Positions 18,103 to 27,413 of a stretch of DNA of 64,000 nucleotides are shown here, piece by piece. The stretch is from positions 62,001 to 126,000 of the forward strand of contig JBFNNX010000022.1 in the NCBI GenBank assembly GCA_040791665.1, in the 5' to 3' direction. Made by a program: the position numbers and the translations under genes. The notes under the pieces were generated by a model. It saw only the letters and a list, made by a program, of their open reading frames with translations. It had not been told where the DNA came from and made no database searches. Numbering within the stretch: the stretch's first letter is position 1; each line of letters opens with the position of its first letter. The stretch comes from Thiodiazotropha sp040791665. GTDB taxonomy: Bacteria > Pseudomonadota > Gammaproteobacteria > Chromatiales > Chromatiaceae.

Positions 18103-19107
18103 TCAACTTGCGGATTGCTCCCTGAGCCTGCTTTTAGCCATCGTCCCCGCTACCTTGACGGCATACTGAAGGCTTCCAAGACTTGCCTGATTGGTGCCTG
18201 CCAGCGGCAATGCGGTACCGTGGTCGACCGAGGTGCGCACGATAGGCAAACCCAGAGTGATATTCACGGCGTTACCGAATCCCAGGTGCTTCAATACCGG
18301 TAATCCCTGATCGTGGTACATCGCCAGGATCGCATCCGCCTGTTGCAGGTGAACGGGGGTGAAGATGGTATCGGCGGGAAGAGGGCCGATCAGTTGCATT
18401 CCCTGACTGTTCAGTTCAGCCAGTGCCGGCTGGATGATCTCAATCTCCTCCCTTCCCAGGTGTCCTTGCTCTCCCGCGTGCGGGTTTAGCCCGCACACCA
18501 TGATGCGTGGCTGTGAGATGCCGAAGCAGTTTTGCAGATCGTTGTGGAGTGTGCTGGCGACCTGTTGGACTCGTTGTTTGGTTATGGCCTGACTCACCTC
18601 GGACAGGGGGAGGTGGGTGGTGACCAGGGCGACTCTGAGATCGGGGGTCGCGAGCATCATTACCGGGTTTGCATCTTCGCATAAGGCGGACAGATACTCC
18701 GTATGTCCGGTAAAGGGGAGACCGGCATCGTTGATCACCCCCTTGTGCACCGGGCCTGTCACCATGCCATCGAAATACCCTTTGAGACAGCCTTCGGTTG
18801 CAATCCGCAGTGTATCGAGGACGTACTCTGCGTTGGCGGGGTTGAGTTTGCCGCAGACAACCTCTTTTTTAAGGCCAGTGGGCAGGAATCTGAGCTTGCC
18901 CGGTGACAGGGAGGAGGCGGGTTTCTGCTCATCGAAAGGGATGAGCTCCAGGGGTATCCCCAGACGATCGGCGCGCTGTTGCAGCAGTACCGGATCGGCA
19001 ATGGCGATAATCTCGGTTTCGGGATATGGCTTCTGTGCCAACATGACGCAAAGATCCGGCCCGATGCCGGCAGGTTCGCCAGGGGTAAGTGCTAGACGTG
19101 AAATCAA
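18103..19107 (-). CDS. pdxA: 4-hydroxythreonine-4-phosphate dehydrogenase PdxA
   Basis: NAD-dependent oxidation step of pyridoxal 5'-phosphate synthesis (DXP-dependent pathway). Signatures: LTPGEPAGIGPDL at the N-terminus, metal-ligand histidines in FTGHTEYLS, GLNPHAGEQGHLG and the YHDQGLPVLKHLGFG block. I propose a TTG start at 19107: AGGAAA lies just upstream and the resulting N-terminus (MISRLALTPGEPAG) aligns with known PdxA. An ATG at 19143 would add 12 residues, overlap surA and has no ribosome-binding site. It is the last gene of lptD-surA-pdxA. Confidence 0.93.
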   Translation of the reverse strand: MISRLALTPGEPAGIGPDLCVMLAQKPYPETEIIAIADPVLLQQRADRLGIPLELIPFDEQKPASSLSPGKLRFLPTGLKKEVVCGKLNPANAEYVLDTLRIATEGCLKGYFDGMVTGPVHKGVINDAGLPFTGHTEYLSALCEDANPVMMLATPDLRVALVTTHLPLSEVSQAITKQRVQQVASTLHNDLQNCFGISQPRIMVCGLNPHAGEQGHLGREEIEIIQPALAELNSQGMQLIGPLPADTIFTPVHLQQADAILAMYHDQGLPVLKHLGFGNAVNITLGLPIVRTSVDHGTALPLAGTNQASLGSLQYAVKVAGTMAKSRLREQSAS

Positions 19108-19117
19108 GGGGTGTTTC

Positions 19118-20416
19118 CTACTCTTCCAGATAGACCTCGACATAGGCTTCGTCGCGCAAACGGCGTAGCCACAGATCGATGGCCTCTTCCGATTTTTGTT
19201 TTTGAATCTCCTGACGGGCCCTGTTTTTCAAGGCCTCTTCAGTGTTGTCATGCTGACGTCGCTCGAGGGGTTGAACGATATGCCATCCGAAGGGGGTTTT
19301 GAAGGGCTGGCTGATTTCATCGATCGCCAGGGCGTCCATCTGCTCCTCGAATTGGCTCACCAGATCACCTGGGCTGGTCCATCCCAGGTCGCCGCCCTTG
19401 ATTGCGGATGCCTTGTCATCGGAGTGGGATCGAGCCAACGCCTCAAATGAATCACCGCCAATGATACGTTCCCGCAGAGTTTCGAGGCGCTGCCTGGCTT
19501 CATTGTCAGAGACGATTTCGTTGGTGCTTACCAGGATATGACGGGCATGGGTCTGGTTGATGATCAGCTTATTGCCCCCCTTCACATCCGCCAGCTTTAT
19601 GATGTGGAAACCGGAGGCATTGCGTATCGGCTCGCTGATGGAGTCGACCTCCATATCATCGATCAAACCGGTGAACAGGCTGGGAATTCTAGATACCTCT
19701 ATCCACCCGAGATCACCGCCATCCAAGGCCTGTCGGCCGTCCGACAGACGTATCGCCAGTTCACTGAAATCAGCGCCTTGCGAAAGTTCGTCATAGACAG
19801 ACTGCGCCTTCTGCTTCGCCTGCTGAACATCCTCCGGCGATGCGCCTTCCGGTGTGGCGATCAGGATATGCAATAGGCGGACAGCGGAGCGCTGTCGGCT
19901 GGTACCCACCTCCCGCGCAAGGAAGTTCTCGATATCCTGCTCGGTAATCACAATCCTGTTGATGACCTCTTTCTGTTTCAAACGGTTGATCAGTATGTCT
20001 TCCCGAAGCTGTTCGCGAAAAAGGGGGAAATTGATACCGTCCGCTTCAAGGGTTTCGCGCAACTGCAGCAGTGATATCCGGTTGGTCTCGGCAATATTGG
20101 TGATCGCCTTGGTCACCGTGGCGTCGTCGACACTGAGTCCGAGTCGACGTGCGGCTTGCAACTGCAGTCGCTTGGTGATCATTCGATCCAACACTTGCTG
20201 ATGAATGATGCGCATGGGGGGCAGATTGGTCTGCTTTTGCGCAAGTTGGGCAAGCAGCTCCCCGGTTCGGCTGTCGAGCTCGCTTTTGGCAATGATGTCG
20301 TCGTTGACCAGCGCCACGATGTGGTCCAGCTCTTTGACCGCTGCATGCAGGGGCATACCGAGCAGCAGCATCACAAGCCCTGCAATTGTGCTGACGAGGT
20401 GCTGATTAAGATGCAT
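19118..20416 (-). CDS. surA: Periplasmic chaperone / peptidyl-prolyl isomerase SurA
   Basis: Escorts outer-membrane beta-barrel proteins across the periplasm to the Bam complex. A signal peptide (residues 1-25, cleaved after MPLHA) precedes the SurA N-domain (ELDHIVALVNDDIIAKSELD). Two parvulin domains follow, each with the RxxHIL motif (AVRLLHILIAT; THARHILVST), and a final helix. The length of 432 residues is normal. It follows lptD by five bases, and LptD is a classic SurA client. Confidence 0.95.
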   Translation of the reverse strand: MHLNQHLVSTIAGLVMLLLGMPLHAAVKELDHIVALVNDDIIAKSELDSRTGELLAQLAQKQTNLPPMRIIHQQVLDRMITKRLQLQAARRLGLSVDDATVTKAITNIAETNRISLLQLRETLEADGINFPLFREQLREDILINRLKQKEVINRIVITEQDIENFLAREVGTSRQRSAVRLLHILIATPEGASPEDVQQAKQKAQSVYDELSQGADFSELAIRLSDGRQALDGGDLGWIEVSRIPSLFTGLIDDMEVDSISEPIRNASGFHIIKLADVKGGNKLIINQTHARHILVSTNEIVSDNEARQRLETLRERIIGGDSFEALARSHSDDKASAIKGGDLGWTSPGDLVSQFEEQMDALAIDEISQPFKTPFGWHIVQPLERRQHDNTEEALKNRARQEIQKQKSEEAIDLWLRRLRDEAYVEVYLEE

Positions 20417-20421
20417 TGCAA

Positions 20422-22671
20422 TTACCGTTCATTGTGAAAGCCATAAATTGTTTCCTGCATTGTTCTGTCCACTGTATGACCCAGGGCCCCCAGTCCCCGC
20501 AGTTCGAGCTGCAGCATGAATCGTGTCTCCTCTTCCTCGTCCTTATCCTCATTGGCCACATAGCGCTGGAGGAGGGTGCGAAGTTTCCAGCAGCAGCGAC
20601 CGCCATACTCCAGGCCGAGTATTCTATTCATATTCCGCTCATAAAGGTATGAGTGTTTCCATTTCCCAAACAGGCTGAACTTGTGGTCGAAGGGCCAATA
20701 GAAGGAGAAATCCAGATCTTCGATGGTGTCACGCTTGAAATTGTAATCGAAATTGATGTGTTCCTGCTCGGGTGTGCTGTAGCGAACTGTGAAACGGCCC
20801 CTATCGATCTGATCCTCGTCCAGGTGGGGATTGTGGCGCAGGGTCAGTGTGGTGCGCCAATGGTTTCCCAGTCTAGATGAGAGCTCCGCCACCATGGCCG
20901 ATGAGGGATCATCCTCCTCGGACCCGGTCAATTGTACCTCTCTCTCTTTGCCGTAGTAGATCTGACCGATGCTGGCACGCAGTCGTTCCATGCCATTGTC
21001 GCTCTGGAACCAACGGGTAGTCAGGCCTGCAGATACCTGCCTGGCGTCGCCAAAGCGGTCCTTGCCGCTGAAACGGTTCTCTTTGAACAGGTTGGTAAAG
21101 CTGAGATCGAGATCGGCACTATCGAAGTCGGGAATAGCTGACTGATCATCGAAAGGCGCATACAGGGCAAACAGTCTAGGTTCAAGCGTCTGTAACGCGG
21201 GAATACCGAACCAGTGGGTGTCGCGTTCGAAGACCAGGCCGCCATCGAGACTGTAGGCCGGTACGAAATAGTCGGGTTTGTCATCTACAGGGCTGTCATC
21301 TACATCCAGCCTGTAGGTGGCATAGTTGAGGCTCAACCTGGGGGTCAGATGGCCCCAGCTTCGACGCAACGGCAGGCTCAGCGAAGGGCGAAGCGTGAGT
21401 CGTTCGCCATCGCTCAGGGTATCATGCTTGAAGTGTGTGTATTCGCCGCCGAAGCCGATCTTCACGCCCAGTGGCTTGATCGATCCCTGATAGCGGGCGA
21501 GCAGCTGGGGTAAGCGGCGGTAGGGGTGCTGACTCTCACTGAGGGAGTCATCCACTGTCTGAAACCTCTGAATACGGCCAAGCAGATTCCAGTTACCGAG
21601 GTTGTAACCCACTTCACCGACACGTTCCAGGTGGCGTGTACTGGTGATGGCCAGTCCTGTGCCGAAGTCCTCAAGATATTCATTGTCGCTCACCGCATTG
21701 GTTTCGATGCGGGTGGTCAGACCGGGTAAGGGTTGGCTGACGTGATGGAATCTCAAGGCGCTGCGCCGGTCGTCGTGGTCCGGACTCGCTTGTTTGTCGC
21801 CCGGTAGTATTTCACCGCTGATTTCACTGCGCTGCCATTCCCCGAGAAAGCGAAACTCACCGCCCAGCATTATGCCGCGCTTGCTCATCAGTCGCGGTGT
21901 CAGGGTGGCATCGTAGTTGGGTGCGATATTGAAATAATAAGGGAGGGTGAGTTCGCTCCCCAGGCGATTGGAGGAGCCGATCGAAGGTATTAGAAGACCG
22001 GTTTTTCTACGTTCGTCCACCGGGAAAGTGAAATAGGGTATATAGAGTACCGGCAGGCCGGCCAGCTGCAGACGGGCATGGCGGGCGCTACCCCAACCTT
22101 CGGCCATATCGATCTCAAGCTCAGCGGCCACAAGGCTCCAATCGTTTCTCTCCGGGGGGCATGTTGAGTAGACAACCTCCTCATAGTGTGACTGATCTCT
22201 ATTGTTAAGGGTGATCAATGCCGCACTGCCCCGGGCGTTGCTCTCTGTCAGGCGAAACTCGCTTTTACTCAACCAGCCCCGATCGTCGTCAAGTTCCAGG
22301 TAGCCCTGTTCCGCGGTAGCGCGAAGCCCTGTTTGCTGAATAAACAGATTTCCAAATAGTTCAGCGATCCGGTTTCCGTGGTCGAAGCTGATGGTGTCGG
22401 CCTCCGCATAGCCGTCCAGACGCCACAGCTGTACCGATCCGGCGAGTAGACTCGAGCCTGTCGTCTGGTCGAACTCCATACGGTCGGCCGCAAGCTGAAG
22501 ATGCCGGCTCTCCAGTGGTGGCGCAGGCACCGAAAGATCGCTTCCGCTAGGCGACCGTTCACAATAATCCCAGTTGAGCCCCCGGTCGACGCGAAGCCGC
22601 TCTTCCGCTGTTGCAACCAGGGGTATCAGCAGGCAGAGGTAAAGGTAAAACGGGCGTGGGCGAGGTGACAT
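20422..22671 (-). CDS. lptD: LPS assembly protein LptD
   Basis: Outer-membrane beta-barrel that, plugged by LptE, inserts lipopolysaccharide into the outer leaflet. A signal peptide (to about residue 22) is followed by the periplasmic LptA-like jellyroll domain (to about 190) and the 26-strand barrel. The four cysteines needed for the two interdomain disulfides are all present: C37, C171 and the adjacent pair C693-C694 in GGRCCWKLR. The 749 residues are typical. It heads the lptD-surA-pdxA operon and is divergent from the RND adaptor gene. Confidence 0.95.
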   Translation of the reverse strand: MSPRPRPFYLYLCLLIPLVATAEERLRVDRGLNWDYCERSPSGSDLSVPAPPLESRHLQLAADRMEFDQTTGSSLLAGSVQLWRLDGYAEADTISFDHGNRIAELFGNLFIQQTGLRATAEQGYLELDDDRGWLSKSEFRLTESNARGSAALITLNNRDQSHYEEVVYSTCPPERNDWSLVAAELEIDMAEGWGSARHARLQLAGLPVLYIPYFTFPVDERRKTGLLIPSIGSSNRLGSELTLPYYFNIAPNYDATLTPRLMSKRGIMLGGEFRFLGEWQRSEISGEILPGDKQASPDHDDRRSALRFHHVSQPLPGLTTRIETNAVSDNEYLEDFGTGLAITSTRHLERVGEVGYNLGNWNLLGRIQRFQTVDDSLSESQHPYRRLPQLLARYQGSIKPLGVKIGFGGEYTHFKHDTLSDGERLTLRPSLSLPLRRSWGHLTPRLSLNYATYRLDVDDSPVDDKPDYFVPAYSLDGGLVFERDTHWFGIPALQTLEPRLFALYAPFDDQSAIPDFDSADLDLSFTNLFKENRFSGKDRFGDARQVSAGLTTRWFQSDNGMERLRASIGQIYYGKEREVQLTGSEEDDPSSAMVAELSSRLGNHWRTTLTLRHNPHLDEDQIDRGRFTVRYSTPEQEHINFDYNFKRDTIEDLDFSFYWPFDHKFSLFGKWKHSYLYERNMNRILGLEYGGRCCWKLRTLLQRYVANEDKDEEEETRFMLQLELRGLGALGHTVDRTMQETIYGFHNER

Positions 22672-22835
22672 CGAGTTGGCTGATTGGTGTTTCTGTTCTG
22701 GTGATGAGTGTCAGGGAACCAATAGTGTTTTACGAACTCATTTATGGAAGGCATTGATAATTCATCACGCGACCCTGCACAAAATCGCATAGAATCTGCA
22801 TTACTTCAAATCACCCCTGTCCACTGGTAACACTC

Positions 22836-24017
22836 GTGATCTCAGTTAGACGACGTTTTCTACTCACCCTGGCTATCCTGATGACCACTATTGTCGTCGT
22901 CGTGACGCTCTTTATGACCCGTCCCGAGGCCAATGTGGAGATGAAGCGGCCGGGTGTTACCCGCGTCGAGGTGGCAGAAGTGGTACGGCGGGATCTGCTG
23001 CCCAAGGTGACCTTCACCGGTGTGCTGCGTCCGCGGCAGATTGCGTCCCTGCGTTTCGAAGTGGCGGGTGAGCTGAGCGCACGAGCGGTGGAGCCTGGAG
23101 AGTCGGTATCCGAGGGGGATCTGCTGCTGAGATTGGATAACGAGGACTATCGGGACGCCTTGAGCGAAACGGAATCCCAATTGACCGAGACACGGGCCAC
23201 TTTGGAGAGGGATGGAGCACTGCTCAAACTGGCGCGGGAGAACCGGCAGCTGGCAGAGCGGGAGTATCAGCGTCTTGAGAAACTGGGTAAGGGTTCGTTG
23301 GCGTCGGTCTCAACCCGGGAGAGTGCCCGCCAGCAGTTGATCAATCTGCAGAGTGAAGAGGCCCGGCTTGTCTTCAGCCTACAGAGCAGTCAGGCCCGTC
23401 TCGCGCGTCAGGAGGCGGCAAACAACCGGGCTCGGCGAAATCTTCAGCGCACCCATTTACTGGCGCCCTTCAGTGGACGGGTAAACCGCGTCATGGTCGA
23501 GGAGGGCGACTATGTGCAAGGCAGCAGCCCGGCGCTTGAATTGATCGATGATGCCGCTTTGGAGCTCGAGGTGGCGGTAAGCGGCGATGTCGCTGCCGCT
23601 CTGGCCCTGGGGCAGCCATTGAGTGTGAAAGTGGAAAGTCGGGATGTGGATGGTGAACTGGTAGCCCTGCAGATCGATCCCGACCCTCAGACCCACACGC
23701 ATCCCCTGCGAATCAGGGTTCCGGGGCAGGGACTGCTGCCTGGACAACTGGGCAGGGTGGATCTTCCCCTGCGTCCCAGAAGGGATGCCCTGGTGGCGCC
23801 TCTCTCGGCCGTGATGCGGGAGGAGGGTAAGCACTATGTCTTCCTGGTGCGAGAGAGTCGTCTCGTGCGACGACAGGTGGTGCCAGGAATACGCCAGGGG
23901 GATTTGCAGTTGTTGCTGGAGGGGGTGGAACAGGGCGATCTGCTGGTTGCCCGGGACGTGGAAGTACTCAGCCACGGTATCGAGGTTCATGTCGAACCCG
24001 ATGGGGAAGTGCGTTGA
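22836..24017 (+). CDS. RND efflux periplasmic adaptor (membrane fusion protein)
   Basis: This 393-residue HlyD/AcrA-type protein bridges the inner-membrane pump and an outer-membrane channel. An N-terminal membrane anchor (residues 8-28, no lipobox) is followed by a biotinyl-lipoyl half (VEPGESVSEGDLLLRLDN), an alpha-hairpin (about 95-195), the second lipoyl half (LLAPFSGRVNRVMVEEGDYV) and a beta-barrel. It starts with GTG and shares a four-base overlap (TTGA) with the permease. No outer-membrane factor gene is adjacent. The substrate cannot be told. Confidence 0.9.
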   Translation: MISVRRRFLLTLAILMTTIVVVVTLFMTRPEANVEMKRPGVTRVEVAEVVRRDLLPKVTFTGVLRPRQIASLRFEVAGELSARAVEPGESVSEGDLLLRLDNEDYRDALSETESQLTETRATLERDGALLKLARENRQLAEREYQRLEKLGKGSLASVSTRESARQQLINLQSEEARLVFSLQSSQARLARQEAANNRARRNLQRTHLLAPFSGRVNRVMVEEGDYVQGSSPALELIDDAALELEVAVSGDVAAALALGQPLSVKVESRDVDGELVALQIDPDPQTHTHPLRIRVPGQGLLPGQLGRVDLPLRPRRDALVAPLSAVMREEGKHYVFLVRESRLVRRQVVPGIRQGDLQLLLEGVEQGDLLVARDVEVLSHGIEVHVEPDGEVR

Positions 24018-27000
24018 TCGATTTTTCCATTCGCAATCCTCTGATGGTCAACCTGCTGTTGGTCATCATTCTGTTGTCGGGCGTGATCTCCTGGTATGCC
24101 ATGCCTCAGGAGATGTTTCCCGTCGTGGAGCAGGATAAGGTCAGGATCACCACCGTGTTCGAGGGTGCAGCACCGGAAGAGATGGAGCGTCAGGTTACCC
24201 TGCCCATCGAGCAGGAACTGGACGGCCTGGCCGATATCGACGTCATCAGTTCTACAAGCAGTGAGGGCAGTTCGAGTATCCTCATCGAGCTGAAAAGCGG
24301 TTCCGATGTGGACAACTTCATGCGCAAGGCGCGAACCGCGCTCGATCAGGTGGATGATCTGCCTGATGAGGCGGAGGAGCCTGAGCTGGCGCGGCTCGAG
24401 ACCCGCTTTCCCGTTATCTCGGTCAGCCTGTTCGGTACCATCTCCCGGGGTGAGCTGTATGGCATCGCCGAAGAGATCAAAGATCAACTAATTCAGCTGC
24501 CGGGCGTTGCTTCCGTGGGCACGGCCGGAGACAGGGAGTGGGAAGTCTGGGTCGTTGTCGATCCCCAGGTGATGGCGGCCTTGAACGTCTCGCTCAATCA
24601 GATAGGCCATGCCTTGCGGAACAACCTGCGTGATCTGCCTGGCGGCACCCTTAAGTCGTCAGGTGGCGATATACGCTTGCGCGGCATGGGGGTTCCCCCC
24701 GACCCCGACCAGATGGCGGAGATCGTCTTGCGTCATGACGAACGGGGCGGGCAGCTTCGATTGGGTGATCTGGCGCAGGTGCAGCTGCGCCTGGAGGAGG
24801 CCCGGACCCTGGGTCGATTCAATGGTAAGCCGTCGGTCAATATGACTATAAACAAGACCAGCCAGGCATCCACCATCGAGGTGGCGAAACTGGTGCACGC
24901 TTTCGTCGTGGAGCACAGAAGGACCCTGCCGGCAGGGGTCAGTCTCGGGTTCTTCAACGATCTCTCCGTGTATGTGAAGAACCGTCTCGACACCGTCAAG
25001 TCATCGGGAATTGTCGGACTTGCGCTGGTGCTGTTGGCACTCTACCTGATGCTCAATCTCCGGGTCGCTTTCATCACCGCTCTCGGTATTCCGGTCTCTT
25101 TCTTAGTTGCCGTGATAGCCTTGCATATGCTGGGCTACAGCATCAATATGGTCTCCCTGTTCGCCTTTCTGATCGCCCTTGGTCTGATCGTCGATGATGC
25201 CATCATCGTCAATGAGAACATCTATCGTCACCTGGAGATGGGCGAGACACCGGCTGTCGCGGCGGCCCGGGGTACCAAGGAGGTCTATTGGCCCGTGGTG
25301 GCCTCGACCACCACAACCATTGCCGCCTTCATGCCGATGTTTGCCATCGGCGGCACCATGGGGGCCTTTATCTCCGTGATACCGGTGGTGGTCAGTGCCT
25401 CCCTGGCCGGTTCTCTGCTGGAGGCCTTCGGGGTGCTGCCTTCTCACGCGAAGGAGCTCCTGCGCACCGCCAGGGAGCGTAAACCGGGACGAATCGATTG
25501 GAGTGCGCTGAATCGCCGCTACACCCAGTTGTTGCGAAAGTGTCTTGATTATCGCTATCCGGTGGCTATGTTGAGCGTTGGTGTGTTGGCGATCACTATC
25601 GCCTTCGCCAATACCCGGATACCCTTTCTGCTCTTCAGTCATGTGGATGTGGGACAGTTTTTCGTTAACGTGGAAGCTCCCAGTACCTATAGCATCGAGG
25701 ATACATCACGCCTGGCTGACAAGCTTGAAGAGACACTGATGCAGACACTGGGAGAGGACGAACTTGAGACGCTGCTGAGTAATGTGGGGGTGATGTTCAT
25801 AGACTTTCACCGGGTGAAAATCGGCAGCCGCTATATTCAGCTGATCGTCGATTTGAAACAGCAGAAACCCAGAGGTTTTATCGAACGCTGGATATCGCCG
25901 CTGGTGAGCCTGCAGTTCTCATGGGAGGGCAGTCGTGAGCGCAGTTCAAAGGTGGTGATTGAGGATGTTCGCCAGGCACTGCAGCAGATACCGGGTATAC
26001 AGCGTATGTCCATTCTGCGTACCCAAGGAGGTCCGGCTGGTGCCGATATCGAGATTGGCGTTGTGGGTGAATCGGTCGATCGCATCAGCCAAACCGCTGA
26101 AACGATTCGCACCTATCTAAGCCGTATGCCGGGCGTTTCGGATGCCAGACAGGATATGGATTCGGGCAAGTTGGAATATCGTTATCAGCTTAACGAGCGT
26201 GGTCGTCGCCTCGGACTCACCCAGACTGAACTTTCAAATGCTGTACGTACCGGTTTTCTCGGTCTGAAGCTGGCACATGTGAGCTGGCGCGACAAACGCA
26301 TACCCGTACGGTTGATCTACAATGACGAACTGCGTCGCGATGCCGGTGCCCTGGAGCGGTTGCCCATTACCCTGGATGATGGACGCACCCTCTACCTGGG
26401 AGATGTGGCGGACATCGTGGAGGCGAGAGGTTACAACAGTATCAACCGGCGCAATCTTCATCGGCTGGCCACGATCACCGCGGAAGTCGACCCGAAGGTC
26501 ACCACGCCCAATCAGGTGCTGGAACGTGTAACCGGTGAGTTCAGCCAGCTCACTGACCGACAGCGCCTCATCTTCCTCGGAGAAAAGAAAAAGGCAGAAG
26601 AGTCGATAATCGGCATGCAGCGAGCAGGCGTGATCGCTTTAGCGATAATCTTCTTCATATTGGCTGCGCTGTTCAGGTCGTTGCTGGATCCGCTGGTGGT
26701 GATGTTCGCAATCCCGTTCGGTGCGATTGGCGTCATCGTGGGACATGTGATGTTCGATTTTCATCTGCAATTCCTGTCCCTGATCGGCTTTCTCGCACTG
26801 ACAGGTATCGTGGTCAACGATTCGTTGATCCTGATCGATTTCGCCAAACGTTTGAGACGCGAGGGATGGGAACGTAAAGAGGCCCTGGTGGAAGCGGGAC
26901 GGGTGCGTATCAGGCCCATTCTATTGACCAGCGCAACCACCTTTCTCGGCATCTCTCCGTTAATCTTTTTCGCCACCGGGCAGACGGCATTTCTATCCCC

Positions 27001-27157
27001 GATGGCGGTCAGTCTCGGATTCGGGTTGTTGTTTGCGACGGTATTGATACTGCTCGCACTCCCATGTTTCTATCTCATTGCGGATGATATGAGGATACGC
27101 GTCACTTCCCGTTTCGGCGCCAGTGACGATAGTGCCGTCCTGGCAGCAGATAACTGA
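24014..27157 (+). CDS. RND efflux permease (HAE1-like, AcrB/MexF superfamily)
   Basis: Proton-driven trimeric inner-membrane pump of 1047 residues with 12 transmembrane helices in two repeats, each with a large periplasmic loop. TM4 carries the paired aspartates for proton relay (GLIVDDAIIVNEN), matching D407/D408 of AcrB. The start is TTG at 24014, overlapping the adaptor stop, with no better start nearby (MIDFSIRNPLMVNLL). The pair is inserted between lptD and amgK, which are neighbours in Pseudomonas. Drug, metal or lipid substrate is unknown. Confidence 0.92.
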   Translation: MIDFSIRNPLMVNLLLVIILLSGVISWYAMPQEMFPVVEQDKVRITTVFEGAAPEEMERQVTLPIEQELDGLADIDVISSTSSEGSSSILIELKSGSDVDNFMRKARTALDQVDDLPDEAEEPELARLETRFPVISVSLFGTISRGELYGIAEEIKDQLIQLPGVASVGTAGDREWEVWVVVDPQVMAALNVSLNQIGHALRNNLRDLPGGTLKSSGGDIRLRGMGVPPDPDQMAEIVLRHDERGGQLRLGDLAQVQLRLEEARTLGRFNGKPSVNMTINKTSQASTIEVAKLVHAFVVEHRRTLPAGVSLGFFNDLSVYVKNRLDTVKSSGIVGLALVLLALYLMLNLRVAFITALGIPVSFLVAVIALHMLGYSINMVSLFAFLIALGLIVDDAIIVNENIYRHLEMGETPAVAAARGTKEVYWPVVASTTTTIAAFMPMFAIGGTMGAFISVIPVVVSASLAGSLLEAFGVLPSHAKELLRTARERKPGRIDWSALNRRYTQLLRKCLDYRYPVAMLSVGVLAITIAFANTRIPFLLFSHVDVGQFFVNVEAPSTYSIEDTSRLADKLEETLMQTLGEDELETLLSNVGVMFIDFHRVKIGSRYIQLIVDLKQQKPRGFIERWISPLVSLQFSWEGSRERSSKVVIEDVRQALQQIPGIQRMSILRTQGGPAGADIEIGVVGESVDRISQTAETIRTYLSRMPGVSDARQDMDSGKLEYRYQLNERGRRLGLTQTELSNAVRTGFLGLKLAHVSWRDKRIPVRLIYNDELRRDAGALERLPITLDDGRTLYLGDVADIVEARGYNSINRRNLHRLATITAEVDPKVTTPNQVLERVTGEFSQLTDRQRLIFLGEKKKAEESIIGMQRAGVIALAIIFFILAALFRSLLDPLVVMFAIPFGAIGVIVGHVMFDFHLQFLSLIGFLALTGIVVNDSLILIDFAKRLRREGWERKEALVEAGRVRIRPILLTSATTFLGISPLIFFATGQTAFLSPMAVSLGFGLLFATVLILLALPCFYLIADDMRIRVTSRFGASDDSAVLAADN

Positions 27158-27209
27158 TTTCATTAACGCCCTATCTGGTACAATCGCATCGACGATCATA
27201 AGGTTAAGG

Positions 27210-27223
27210 TGCGGCAAGCCGCA
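27210..27223. repeat. Short perfect hairpin in spacer after RND permease
   Basis: TGCGGC-AA-GCCGCA is a 6-bp stem that can be extended by AGG/TCCT pairs. It lies 53 bases after the permease stop without a T-run, so it is possibly a transcript 3'-end hairpin rather than a full intrinsic terminator. The rest of the 255-base spacer shows no gene. Confidence 0.35.
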
Positions 27224-27413
27224 TCCTAGGTGACGATTGCCACATCAGAGAACCCATATTCGTAGTGGATGATATGCAGCGATTTACCCAACAATATGCG
27301 ACGATCTCCATAACTGCTTGCCATTCTTTCCTTGCCGAAAACAAACCTGGGCATGGCTCCAGAACAAGCTGACCATATTGCTCCATGTAAAGTTGCAAAC
27401 CATTTAGAAAGCG

